Part shown: positions 1-8,907 of the stretch, piece by piece
How the letters are laid out: every line of letters starts with the position of its first letter
How positions within the stretch are numbered: position 1 is the first letter of the stretch
NCBI GenBank assembly: GCA_002338515.1
Contig: DDIL01000189.1
Location: 1,614-48,292, forward strand
Reading direction: 5' to 3'
DNA from: Glaciecola sp. UBA1851
GTDB taxonomy: Bacteria; Pseudomonadota; Gammaproteobacteria; Enterobacterales; Alteromonadaceae
Length of the DNA: 46,679 bases
Notes under the pieces: model-generated
What the model saw: the letters and a program-made list of their open reading frames with translations, nothing else
What the model was told of the DNA's origin: nothing
Database searches by the model: none
Position numbers and translations under genes: made by a program

Positions 1-441
1 TTGGTAATAAATTGGAGGCTGTTTGGTATTAAAGCTGAAAGCCTGTTAACTTTTATATGGTTAAGTAATAGATATGTTTAGCTATTTATTTTAGTTTTGA
101 CTGTTGGTTAGAATTGAAGCTTTAAATCAAAGTAGTTTAAATTTAAAACATTATATGCAAATAGCCTTATCTTTCATACTAAAGTATTATTATTGCGTAA
201 ATGTATGTGAAGTAGAAAATTTAGTTAATTTTTATACCGTTACTTTTCAACTAAATTAATGCAGTTATTGTTCGCTTAATGTGTAATCCAGTATGGATTT
301 CAAAGAAAACATGAGTCAAATATACTAATTAATTTTTTCACCTGACTTTTCTCACGATCATGACGTCATTAAAAATAGTTTAATGGTCTAGCTATTCTCT
401 TTATTCGTATTGCTCTTAAAATTGAAAAGACAATAATAATA
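1..441. other. Intergenic region upstream of ybbA
   Basis: This AT-rich stretch has no convincing reading frame, RNA gene or strong hairpin. A TGACGTCA 8-base palindrome lies near 361-368. No tesA-like gene is seen on the minus strand, although in E. coli tesA is divergent from ybbA; a gene further left would be outside the window. The ybbA promoter should lie in the right part. Confidence 0.6.
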
Positions 442-453
442 TTGGGATTGAGT

Positions 454-1137
454 GTGATAACAGTTAGTAATCTTACAATGGAGTTTGGTGCTGATAGTTC
501 GCGTATTCGCGTGCTAGATAATCTTAATTTCTCTCTTAAGCAAGGCGATACTGTTGCTATTGTTGGCCCTTCAGGTTCGGGTAAGACTACATTAATGCAA
601 TTATTAGCGGCATTAGAACAACCTACTCATGGCAACATTAAAATTGGTCAACAAATATTATCGCAGTTATCGCCAGATGAATTAGCAGATTTCAGGCGCG
701 ATAATATGGGCATTGTGTTCCAATCGTTTCATTTAATTGACAGCTTAACGGCACTCGCTAATGTTGCTATACCTCTAGATATTGCAGGCTCGCCTGATGC
801 TTCAGTCAGGGCTAGCAAAATGCTTGAAAAAGTTGGACTCAAAAAAAGAGTAGGGCACTACCCCCAGCAGCTTTCAGGAGGTGAACAACAACGAGTGGCA
901 ATTGCCCGAGCTCTAGTTCACGAGCCTAAGCTTATACTAGCCGATGAACCTACCGGTAACTTAGATGATAAAACGGGCGGTAAAATTGCCGATTTATTAT
1001 TTGATTTACACGCTCAATCACAGTCAACCTTAGTTTTAGTGACTCACGATATGCGTTTAGCGAAACGCTGTAAAAAACTGTTCTGGTTAGAATCAGGCAA
1101 ATTAAGAGTAGAGGACAATTGTGAACTTTCCGCTTAA
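454..1137 (+). CDS. ybbA: ABC transporter ATP-binding protein, YbbA/LolD type
   Basis: This is the nucleotide-binding subunit of a MacB/LolD-type ABC transporter, a cytoplasmic ATPase that drives the membrane protein encoded next. Visible motifs are Walker A GPSGSGKTT (about residues 38-46), signature LSGGEQQRVAIARAL, Walker B LILADEPTGNLD and the H-loop THD; the length of about 227 residues is normal. The frame opens with TTG at 442, but I prefer GTG at 454: it gives the usual N-terminus (ITVSNLTMEFG) and has GGGA at 444-447 about six bases upstream. The 3' end overlaps the permease gene by 17 bases, so the two are translationally coupled. The paired FtsX-type permease fits YbbA better than LolD, whose partners are LolC/E. 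The family is certain; the exact ortholog is likely. Confidence 0.9.
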   Translation: MITVSNLTMEFGADSSRIRVLDNLNFSLKQGDTVAIVGPSGSGKTTLMQLLAALEQPTHGNIKIGQQILSQLSPDELADFRRDNMGIVFQSFHLIDSLTALANVAIPLDIAGSPDASVRASKMLEKVGLKKRVGHYPQQLSGGEQQRVAIARALVHEPKLILADEPTGNLDDKTGGKIADLLFDLHAQSQSTLVLVTHDMRLAKRCKKLFWLESGKLRVEDNCELSA

Positions 1138-3685
1138 TTTCGCATGGCAAGATTTGATTCAAAGCTTAAAACGTCTTTGGTTATTTTGTGCTTGTTTAGT
1201 TTTTGGTGTGTGTTTGGTTATGGCAGCAGGCAGCCTTTATCAAATGCTAGATAGAGTGCTGTTATCTGATACTCGCGCCTTGATGGGAGGGGATATAGAA
1301 GTAGAATCGAATATGCCCATTTCAGACGACGTGTTGAATTGGATAAATACTACGGGTGACATATCACTTGTACGTGAAATTGACACAATGATGAGCACAG
1401 AATCAGAAGATTTCGCTCTTGTTGAATTAATTAGTGTGGATAATGCATATCCACTCTACGGCGAAGAGATTTTGCGGCCTCAACAAGGCTTACAGTCTGC
1501 TTTATCAAAAGTTGATGGAATATGGGGAGTGGTTATCGACCCTATTTTGGCTGAGCGCCAAAAACTAAACGTAGGAGATATTGTTTATATAGGTGATTTA
1601 GACGTAATTGTGCGCGCGCAAATTGTTCAACAACCTGATAGACGCTTAAATGCAAATTGGCGAGGTGCGCCTGTATTAATATCCGAAGAAGCTATGGATG
1701 CTGCTGGTTTAATACGCCCGGGAAGTCGCGTTGAACACGAATATAGAATAAGGACAGAGCAAAAGGCCAGTGCATGGGAAGAGAATTTTATTACAACATT
1801 TCCAGATACCGACTGGGAAATACAAACCTTTGCTGACAGAAGCGAACGAATATCTCAGCGGTTATCACAAATAGCTTCGGGGTTACTTATTGTTGCATTT
1901 AGTACGCTGTTTATTGGTGGTTTAGGCATATTCAATAGCATTTCCGTATATTTACAAAGTAAGCGTGAAACCATTGCTACACTAAAAGCGTGCGGATTAC
2001 GTGACGCTAGAATTGGAAAAATTTTCATTATTCAGATAGCTATATTAGCGTCAATATCAGGTGCAATAGGACTGATTATTGGGTTAGTACTAGCCTTGAT
2101 GGGCAGTCAAATATTGTCTCAAGATTTACCTGTGTTTTTAAGCGGTAATGATGTTGTATTAGCTGCAGGGATGGCATGGTTTTTTGGCATCATTACCGCA
2201 TTTACTTTCGCTTTGCCTGCGTTGGGGAGAGCATTACAAGTGGATATTGCGCATTTGTTTAGAGCCAATAGTATACATGGCGATACTATGTCTCCAAACT
2301 GGCGAATCGCAAGCTATATCTTTACTTTCATGCTATCGAGTTTGGTATTACTAGCCATTCCTGACTTACTATTTGGTTTAGCATTTTTAATTACCGTAAT
2401 TGTTTGCCTGATGTTTTTTGAAGTTGTGGTACGTTTTTTACGATGGCTTTCCAAAAATATGGAAATACGACCTGCATTGGCAAGGCATGGGGCAATTCGG
2501 CTGGCATTAGCGAACATGCACCGACCAGGAACTCCTCTTCGTATAACCTTGCTTTCACTGGGTACAGCATTGACTTTATTGGTTGCCTGCTCGGTAATTG
2601 TTATTGCGTTATTGAGACTAGTGCAAACAACTATTTCCAGCGAGTCACCTGCACTAGTGCTTTACGATGTGTTATCCAGTCAAAAAGAAGAAGTACAACA
2701 AATTGCCAGCAAATACGCGTCTATTTCTCAAATTACATTATCTCCAAATGTTAGAGCCCGAGTGTCTGCTATTAATGGCGTGCCTATTCGAGACTTAACT
2801 AGCCCAAATGTTAATTGGCAAAATATGGCGCGAGATGAGCATAAACTTAGTTATTTGTCAGGTAATATTGATGGCATAAAAATAGTAGAGGGGAGTGTTT
2901 GGGAAGAGCCCTTTTATTACCAACCTAATATTGATTTGGCGTCTAAAGGTGGATTGGAAATACCGGTGGATTTTGCCTTTATAATGGAAGACAGAGAAGC
3001 CAATCAAATGAAATTAGCCGTTGGCGATAAAGTGGCGTTTTCATTGGTAGGGATAGAGCGCACAGGCCAACTAACTGGTATTTATAGTCAGCAAGGTATT
3101 CAGACTCGGTTTTGGTTTGAAGCGATTTTTTCAGATGGTGCGTTAGACGATTTTATTAGTACTTACGTGGGCACAGTGTATATGGACGATGCCGAAGCTT
3201 TAGCCTTTCAGTCGGAGTTAGCGCGCACCTATCCAAATATTATTACCGTGCGGACAAAAGATCTCATTGATTCGGCAAGTGAACTTCTTGATAAAGGTAC
3301 CGGCGGATTAACGGCTATTTCTTCAATTAGTTTGTTTGTAAGCTTAATGGTATTAGCGAGTGTAATGGCTGCAGGCCGAGCCAAGCAAAGCTATCACGCT
3401 TTTATCTTATTTTGTATGGGAGCCAGAATATCGTATATACGCAAAGCGATTGCTATCGAATATACATTGTTAGCGCTAGTTGTCAGTGCATTTTCTATTA
3501 TATTGGGCTTGCTTATTGCTGCATTGGTTTTGCAAGTTAGGCTAAAAGTATTTATGTGGGATGTATATTGGTTTGGGGTGGCCATCGCCTTAGTATCTAG
3601 TACAATAGTATTCACTGCAGGCGCACTTTATTTGTTCCAACGTTTAAAAATTCAACCTGCGCAATTACTTAAAGAGGCAGCATAA
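1121..3685 (+). CDS. ybbP: FtsX/MacB-type ABC permease, YbbP-like
   Basis: This 854-residue inner-membrane protein is the permease of the YbbA-type pair. It starts at GTG 1121 behind GAGG (1110-1113), inside the ybbA end. It has a first membrane helix at about residues 18-38, a large periplasmic region, an FtsX-like domain at about 260-385, paired central helices (about 395-450 and 485-510), a second periplasmic region and a C-terminal FtsX domain (about 725-840). That is roughly ten helices, the YbbP arrangement; LolC and LolE have four. This class (type VII ABC) usually couples ATP hydrolysis to periplasmic conformational change, often to extract or export hydrophobic compounds. The substrate cannot be read from sequence. 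No tesA, the usual E. coli neighbour, is visible. Confidence 0.88.
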   Translation: MNFPLNFAWQDLIQSLKRLWLFCACLVFGVCLVMAAGSLYQMLDRVLLSDTRALMGGDIEVESNMPISDDVLNWINTTGDISLVREIDTMMSTESEDFALVELISVDNAYPLYGEEILRPQQGLQSALSKVDGIWGVVIDPILAERQKLNVGDIVYIGDLDVIVRAQIVQQPDRRLNANWRGAPVLISEEAMDAAGLIRPGSRVEHEYRIRTEQKASAWEENFITTFPDTDWEIQTFADRSERISQRLSQIASGLLIVAFSTLFIGGLGIFNSISVYLQSKRETIATLKACGLRDARIGKIFIIQIAILASISGAIGLIIGLVLALMGSQILSQDLPVFLSGNDVVLAAGMAWFFGIITAFTFALPALGRALQVDIAHLFRANSIHGDTMSPNWRIASYIFTFMLSSLVLLAIPDLLFGLAFLITVIVCLMFFEVVVRFLRWLSKNMEIRPALARHGAIRLALANMHRPGTPLRITLLSLGTALTLLVACSVIVIALLRLVQTTISSESPALVLYDVLSSQKEEVQQIASKYASISQITLSPNVRARVSAINGVPIRDLTSPNVNWQNMARDEHKLSYLSGNIDGIKIVEGSVWEEPFYYQPNIDLASKGGLEIPVDFAFIMEDREANQMKLAVGDKVAFSLVGIERTGQLTGIYSQQGIQTRFWFEAIFSDGALDDFISTYVGTVYMDDAEALAFQSELARTYPNIITVRTKDLIDSASELLDKGTGGLTAISSISLFVSLMVLASVMAAGRAKQSYHAFILFCMGARISYIRKAIAIEYTLLALVVSAFSIILGLLIAALVLQVRLKVFMWDVYWFGVAIALVSSTIVFTAGALYLFQRLKIQPAQLLKEAA

Positions 3686-3719
3686 CATCTCATTAGTACC
3701 TTATTTAAACCATCTTAAA

Positions 3720-3783
3720 TTGGTAATATTTATTGTAAACCAAACGTAAAATATTTATGGATTGATTTGGGTTTTTGGTAATA
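3720..3783. promoter_or_regulatory. Direct repeats TTGGTAATA upstream of the uxu operon
   Basis: TTGGTAATA occurs at 3720-3728 and again at 3775-3783, 55 bases apart, and an ACCAA follows the first copy at 3739-3743. TTGGT/ACCAA half-sites resemble the operators of the ExuR/UxuR (GntR) regulators of hexuronate genes. The link is inference; no such regulator gene is in the window. Confidence 0.35.
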
Positions 3784-3834
3784 ATGTTATAGGATACCGT
3801 CTACTTTACTATTGATTTGACGCTTACCACCAAG

Positions 3835-3847
3835 CTGTTTAAAACAG
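3835..3847. promoter_or_regulatory. Palindrome CTGTTT-A-AAACAG before uxuA
   Basis: This is a perfect 6-1-6 inverted repeat, 39 bases upstream of the uxuA ATG and therefore likely in or near the promoter or leader. It is a candidate operator for the operon regulator. It lacks the central CG of typical LacI-family sites. Confidence 0.35.
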
Positions 3848-3886
3848 TGAGTTTGGCTAGGCATCTTGAATTACCAAGGATCCCTT

Positions 3887-5083
3887 ATGAAAGAGTCTTG
3901 GCGTTGGTTTGGACCAAACGACCCCGTTACTATTAGTGATATTAGACAAACAGGTGCAACTGATATTGTAAGCGCTTTACATCACATTCCTGCTGGTGAA
4001 GTTTGGCTAATAGACGAAATAAAAAAACATCAGCAGCTTATAGAAGACACTCCTTCACACCTCTCTAAATTACACTGGAGTGTGGTTGAAAGCATTCCCG
4101 TTCACGAAGATATCAAGCTAGGTAAGTCAAATATGCAGCCGTATATTGATGCTTGGATCCAATCTATGGAAAACTTAGCGAAGTGTGGAATAAAGGTTAT
4201 TTGTTATAACTTTATGCCAGTAATTGATTGGACTCGCACAGATCTAAATTTTCAGCTACCTAGCGGCGCTTACGCATTAAAGTTTGACCAACAAAAATTT
4301 GCTGCTTTCGACTTGTTCATATTAGAACGTGAGGGAGCGAAAGCAGATTATTCTGAACAAGAATTACAAGATGCGACTCGTTTGTTCGAGAGTATGAGCG
4401 AGCAAGAAAAAACTGACCTTACCAATAACATTATTGCTGGATTGCCTGGCAGAATGACTGATGCTTATGGCTTAGACACCTTTAAAACTAGATTGCTTGA
4501 ATATAAAGGTATGACAAAAGAAACATTGCGTCATAATCTTCATCACTTCTTAGCTCAAGTATTACCAAAGGCTGAAGCGTTTGGGGTAAAGTTAGCCATT
4601 CATCCTGACGATCCACCAAGAGATATGTTAGGACTACCGCGAATAGTCTGTACTGCAGATGACCTCAATATATTATTTGATGCTCTGCCTAGTCGTTCGA
4701 ACGGTATTACCTTGTGTGTAGGAACCTATAGTAGCCGACCTGATAACGACTTGCCACAAATGGCAACTGACTTTGGTGAGCGTATTCATTTTACGCATTT
4801 ACGAGGTGTATCAAGAGATCCGAACGAACAAAGAACGTTTTATGAAGATACTCATTTGGGTTCAGATGTGGATATGGTTGCGGTTATTAAAGCCTTACTA
4901 GATGCCGAGAAACGCTACCCAGATAATACAATATTTATGCGTCCAGATCATGGTCATCAGATGATGGATGATATCAATAAAAAGGTAAATCCAGGCTATT
5001 CAGGTATTGGGCGATTAAAGGGTTTGGCTGAAATACGTGGGGTTGTAAAAGCCGTGTCACATAGCGGACAGTCCAATGCATAA
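3887..5083 (+). CDS. uxuA: Mannonate dehydratase
   Basis: UxuA dehydrates D-mannonate to 2-keto-3-deoxy-D-gluconate (KDG) in the cytoplasm and normally needs a divalent metal such as Mn2+. The 398-residue product starts KESWRWFGPNDPVTI after the Met, closely matching the E. coli UxuA N-terminus, and carries the conserved LHHIPAGEVW, AIHPDDPPRD and MRPDHGHQM segments. An in-frame TTG lies at 3866, but ATG 3887 is the real start: AAGGA at 3876-3880 sits six bases before it and homology begins there. The gene overlaps the next by 8 bases, the first link in a four-gene operon. No uxaC, kdgK or kdgA is present, so the pathway is completed elsewhere. Confidence 0.95.
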   Translation: MKESWRWFGPNDPVTISDIRQTGATDIVSALHHIPAGEVWLIDEIKKHQQLIEDTPSHLSKLHWSVVESIPVHEDIKLGKSNMQPYIDAWIQSMENLAKCGIKVICYNFMPVIDWTRTDLNFQLPSGAYALKFDQQKFAAFDLFILEREGAKADYSEQELQDATRLFESMSEQEKTDLTNNIIAGLPGRMTDAYGLDTFKTRLLEYKGMTKETLRHNLHHFLAQVLPKAEAFGVKLAIHPDDPPRDMLGLPRIVCTADDLNILFDALPSRSNGITLCVGTYSSRPDNDLPQMATDFGERIHFTHLRGVSRDPNEQRTFYEDTHLGSDVDMVAVIKALLDAEKRYPDNTIFMRPDHGHQMMDDINKKVNPGYSGIGRLKGLAEIRGVVKAVSHSGQSNA

Positions 5084-6176
5084 AATTGTCAAATTCACGT
5101 CTAATCGCGTGTGGCGAACGTATCAAGGCGGAAAGCTACTTGATGAAATTGAAGCAAAATCATCGCCTCAAGACACGCATTTTCCAGAAAACTGGATTGG
5201 CTCAATTGTAGAAGCGCGAAACATAGGCAGAGAAGATATATCTGAAGGGCTTGCTCACGTTGTTTCTGACACTGATACACCTCTGTTGTTTAAAGACTTG
5301 ATATTATCAGACCCTAAATTTTTCTTAGGTGAGAAGAATGGGGTTGCTTGTACGCTAGAAGATATTCCATTAGTTAAATACTTAGATAGTGCAACACGCT
5401 TACATTTTCAGGTGCACCCAACGCGTGAGTTTGCCAAGGCTCGATTGAATTCAAATAAAGGTAAAACAGAAGCTTACGTGATCCTTGCTATTCGAGATGA
5501 TATTGACACGCCTTATATTTACGCTGGGTTTCAACGTTCTCCCGCTCGAGAAAATTTAAAACAGTGGATAGAAACTCAGAATATAGAGGCTATGGAAGCC
5601 TGTTTTGATAAAATCCCAGTAAAACCGGGAGAAGTGGTCTTACTTCCTGGTGGCAGACCACACGCGCTTGGAGAAGGCATATTGATGCTGGAAATAATGG
5701 AGCCATCTGATTGGGCGGTACGTTTTGAATTTGAACGTTGTGGTTATGTTATACCTGAAGCGGCTCGTTTTATGGGAAGAGATATTGAAACGGCACTTGA
5801 TGTATTTAATTTTAACCCAGTAAAACCAGAAGATATTGATAAAGAATTCCGTTGTGAAAATACGCCTGTCTATTCAGACCATGATAATAACCAGTTTGAT
5901 TGCTTAATAGGTCCTAACTTAACCGACTGTTTTACAGTAAAAAGAGCACAAATTAACACGTCCCTAAAACGTCAAGAAACAACCTTTTTTATTGGTATCG
6001 TTGCCGAAGGGGAAGGGCAAATAGAAATAGATGGCCAAATAACTACGTTAAAACAATGGGAAACCTTTTTTATTCCAGCCCAAACTCAACATTTTACTTA
6101 TGCTACCCACTCAAATATGACTATTTTGGAATGCTACGCGGGCGGCACGCCAGCAAACTCAACAGTGGTAAGTTAA
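5076..6176 (+). CDS. Class I mannose-6-phosphate isomerase-like protein (cupin sugar isomerase)
   Basis: This 366-residue cytoplasmic protein belongs to the class I phosphomannose isomerase (ManA) family of zinc cupin aldose-ketose isomerases. The metal ligands appear intact: Q112 and H114 in FQVHP, E132 in KTEAYV and H196 in PGGRPHALG. A C-terminal cupin strand region follows at about 275-355. Classical ManA converts mannose-6-phosphate to fructose-6-phosphate, but this copy sits inside a uxuA/uxuB operon, starting within uxuA and ending one base before uxuB. That context suggests a different substrate; D-mannuronate to D-fructuronate would be the analogous reaction on a uronic acid. The family is clear; the substrate is inference. 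Confidence 0.8.
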   Translation: MHKIVKFTSNRVWRTYQGGKLLDEIEAKSSPQDTHFPENWIGSIVEARNIGREDISEGLAHVVSDTDTPLLFKDLILSDPKFFLGEKNGVACTLEDIPLVKYLDSATRLHFQVHPTREFAKARLNSNKGKTEAYVILAIRDDIDTPYIYAGFQRSPARENLKQWIETQNIEAMEACFDKIPVKPGEVVLLPGGRPHALGEGILMLEIMEPSDWAVRFEFERCGYVIPEAARFMGRDIETALDVFNFNPVKPEDIDKEFRCENTPVYSDHDNNQFDCLIGPNLTDCFTVKRAQINTSLKRQETTFFIGIVAEGEGQIEIDGQITTLKQWETFFIPAQTQHFTYATHSNMTILECYAGGTPANSTVVS

Positions 6177-6177
6177 T

Positions 6178-7632
6178 ATGGATAAATTATCTAAAAATAC
6201 GCTTGGCCAGGTCCCAAATAGTGTTGCCAAGCCCAATTATGATTGTGATGCAATACAGACCAGTGTGTTGCATTTTGGCGTGGGTAATTTTCATCGAGCC
6301 CATCAAGCCGCATATTGTGAAAAACTATTAAATTTAGGGCATATTAATGCAGGTATTGTTGGGGTTTCCCTGCGCAGTGCATCTATGCGTGATAGCTTAA
6401 TAGAACAAGACTTTTTATATAGCCTAACCACTTTAAATAGTGAGCCGCACGTATCCATTATGGGCGTGTTACAGAATATGTTAGTGGCGCCTGAGTCTCC
6501 AGAAACGGTTGTTGAAAATGTTGCCAACTCAAATATACAGTTAGTTACTACCACAATTACTGAAAAAGGCTACTGCTTGGTTAACAACAAACTTGATACA
6601 AGCACGCAAGATATTCAATTAGAATTATTGAGCTTAGAAAAGCCAAAAACGATTTATGGTTTCTTAGCTGCTGGATTAATCAAACGTTTTCAATCTAATC
6701 AATCACCACTCACCATTTTATGTTGTGATAACGTTAATCAAGGCGGATTAAAATTGAAAACAGGTGTTGAGTGGTTGCTAAATCATCATGCCCCAAAAGT
6801 AATGCAATGGTGTGAAAAAAGTGTCGCCTTTATTTCATCAATGGTCGATAGAATTACGCCGGCAACGGATGAGTCGCTAATTAGACAAACCAGTGAAATA
6901 ACAACTATGAAAGATTCAGTGCCTGTGTCGGCCGAGCCTTTTTCGCAATGGGTTATTGAAAATAACTTTGCTGGTGAAAAGCTACCTTTTGATAGCGTTG
7001 GGGCATTATTTGTAGAGAATATCGAAGAATATGAAACGGTAAAGTTACGATTTTTAAATGCGTCCCACTCAATATTTGCCACAATAGGGTATCTATTTGG
7101 AGATGATTATATTCATCAAGCAGTTGAGCGCAAAAACTTACTGCAATTAACACAAGATTATCTATTGAAAGAATTAATACCCGTTACGCATGCTCCAAGA
7201 GGTATAAATTTATATGATTACACTGAGCAAACGCTACAACGGTTCTCTAATGAGAAAGTACCTTATCGTACGTTACAGGTTGGGTCAGATAGCTCTTTAA
7301 AAATTCAACAACGATGGTTTCCTTCAATTGATAATGTATTAAAGACTAAACAGCCTAATACAGCCATGGCATTTATACTCGCCTCTTGGGTTGTCTTTAT
7401 TGCAATATCACTTAAAAAAGGCACGTTAAACGATCCTAATCATCAGCATTTTGAAGCGGTTGCCGAGAGTGAGTCAGAGCCGTATATTCATGCAATGCTG
7501 AAAGTAGCGAATGCGAATAATTTTGCATTTTTTAACGACAACGCTTTCATGAGTAATGTTGCAGCATGGTATGACATTATTCAAGCGCAAGGTATTGCCA
7601 ATTCGTTATCGACTTACCTTAAAACACAATAG
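6178..7632 (+). CDS. uxuB: Fructuronate reductase / mannitol dehydrogenase family protein
   Basis: This NAD-dependent polyol-specific long-chain dehydrogenase (484 residues; E. coli UxuB has 486) would reduce D-fructuronate to D-mannonate, the substrate of UxuA. The N-terminal Rossmann motif LHFGVGNFHRAHQ is at residues 31-43. The catalytic set K289, N294 and H297 (KLRFLNASH) matches the K-x4-N-x2-H pattern of mannitol 2-dehydrogenase and UxuB. The start at 6178 is one base after the isomerase stop. Mannitol 2-dehydrogenase activity cannot be excluded from sequence; the uxuA neighbour is the reason for calling UxuB. Confidence 0.85.
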   Translation: MDKLSKNTLGQVPNSVAKPNYDCDAIQTSVLHFGVGNFHRAHQAAYCEKLLNLGHINAGIVGVSLRSASMRDSLIEQDFLYSLTTLNSEPHVSIMGVLQNMLVAPESPETVVENVANSNIQLVTTTITEKGYCLVNNKLDTSTQDIQLELLSLEKPKTIYGFLAAGLIKRFQSNQSPLTILCCDNVNQGGLKLKTGVEWLLNHHAPKVMQWCEKSVAFISSMVDRITPATDESLIRQTSEITTMKDSVPVSAEPFSQWVIENNFAGEKLPFDSVGALFVENIEEYETVKLRFLNASHSIFATIGYLFGDDYIHQAVERKNLLQLTQDYLLKELIPVTHAPRGINLYDYTEQTLQRFSNEKVPYRTLQVGSDSSLKIQQRWFPSIDNVLKTKQPNTAMAFILASWVVFIAISLKKGTLNDPNHQHFEAVAESESEPYIHAMLKVANANNFAFFNDNAFMSNVAAWYDIIQAQGIANSLSTYLKTQ

Positions 7633-7640
7633 AGAGTGAT

Positions 7641-8906
7641 ATGACCACATCTAAAAATAAAATGAGCCATTGGCTATCACTAATTTTACCGGGCTTATTT
7701 CTATTAGGTTTCAATATTGGTACAGGCAGCGTGACCTCTATGGCAAAAGCAGGGGCAGAACATGGTATGACATTACTGTGGACAATTGTTGCTTCTTGCC
7801 TATGCACATTTTTTATGATCAATCTTTATGGGCGCTATACCATTATTACAGGTGAAACTGCTTTACAAGCATTTAAAAAGCATATTCATCCTGCTGTCGC
7901 GTTATTTTTTATTGTGGCGTTAACCACAGGCGTATGCGGAAGTGTAATGGGCGTGATGGGTATAGTAGCGGAAGTTAGTTTTGAGTGGTCAAAGAGTTTT
8001 GTTGATGGCGGTATAAAACCATTGTACTTTGCAATGTTCTTTATTGGTTTGGTGTATTTTATATTTTGGGAAGGTAACACGGGGTTTTTTGAACGGAGTT
8101 TAGCCGTTATTGTGGCGGTTATGGCATTAGCATTTGTTGCTAATTTCTTTATTTTAATGCCACCTATTTCAGATGTTGTATCTGGTTTAATTCCAAACAT
8201 GTCAGCACTTAATGAAACATCTCAAAAGTCGCCCCATTTAATTATTGCAGCTATGGTCGGAACCACCGTTTTTTCAGGATTATTTATTATAAGAACAACC
8301 TTAGTCAAAGAGGCTGGATGGACACTTTCTGACTTTAAAAAACAAAGATTTGACGCCGCTGTATCGGTATTTTTGATGTTTGTTATTAGCGCGGCTATTA
8401 TGGGCTCTACCGCAGGATCATTATATGTGTCTGGCGTGACGTTAGAAAAAGCGTCGCAAATGATGACGTTATTAGAGCCGCTTGCTGGTGCGCTAGCCAC
8501 GTCTATTTTTGCTGTGGGAATTATAGCTGCAGGGGTGTCGTCTCAATTTCCAAACATCTTAATGTTACCTTGGTTACTATGTGATTACCGTGAAACGAAA
8601 AGAGATATGACCTTACCTCAATATCGTATCTTAGTATTGGCAATATCGTTACTTGGATTAGTTGTACCGCTTTTTGATGCTCGTCCAATATTTATTATGG
8701 TGCTATCTCAAACGTTTAATGCGTTTATTTTGCCAGCTACCGTATTGTGTATTTTTTACTTAACTAACAAACGTGAGTTAATGGGAGATTACAAGAATAA
8801 TTGGATAGCCAACAGTATACTTAGCGTAATTCTAGCATTTTCGTTGTTTACCTCGTTGATAAGCGTTGAAGCACTTATCAACACGCTTAGTAATCTTCTA
8901 AAATAA
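7641..8906 (+). CDS. Nramp-fold membrane transporter lacking the metal-binding motifs
   Basis: This 421-residue polytopic protein (about 11 helices) has the N-terminal organisation of the Nramp family (LeuT/APC fold), with LPGLFLLGFN leading into the first unwound helix. Where Mn/Fe transporters have DPGN it has GTGS (residues 27-30), and where they have MPH in helix 6 it has FSG (residues 211-213, after VGTTV). Both metal-liganding Asp/Asn and Met/His are therefore absent. It begins 8 bases after uxuB behind GAGAG and ends the operon. Database labels would probably say divalent metal transporter; the altered site and the operon argue for import of an organic substrate, such as a uronate or sugar, or at least for altered ion selectivity. 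Its stop lies one base from the convergent TPR gene. Confidence 0.75.
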   Translation: MTTSKNKMSHWLSLILPGLFLLGFNIGTGSVTSMAKAGAEHGMTLLWTIVASCLCTFFMINLYGRYTIITGETALQAFKKHIHPAVALFFIVALTTGVCGSVMGVMGIVAEVSFEWSKSFVDGGIKPLYFAMFFIGLVYFIFWEGNTGFFERSLAVIVAVMALAFVANFFILMPPISDVVSGLIPNMSALNETSQKSPHLIIAAMVGTTVFSGLFIIRTTLVKEAGWTLSDFKKQRFDAAVSVFLMFVISAAIMGSTAGSLYVSGVTLEKASQMMTLLEPLAGALATSIFAVGIIAAGVSSQFPNILMLPWLLCDYRETKRDMTLPQYRILVLAISLLGLVVPLFDARPIFIMVLSQTFNAFILPATVLCIFYLTNKRELMGDYKNNWIANSILSVILAFSLFTSLISVEALINTLSNLLK

Positions 8907-8907
8907 G

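Noticed and set aside
7641..8906. Standard manganese transporter (MntH) supplying UxuA with metal
   Set aside because: Tempting because UxuA needs Mn2+, but the DPGN and MPH motifs are both replaced, so I keep this only as an alternative.
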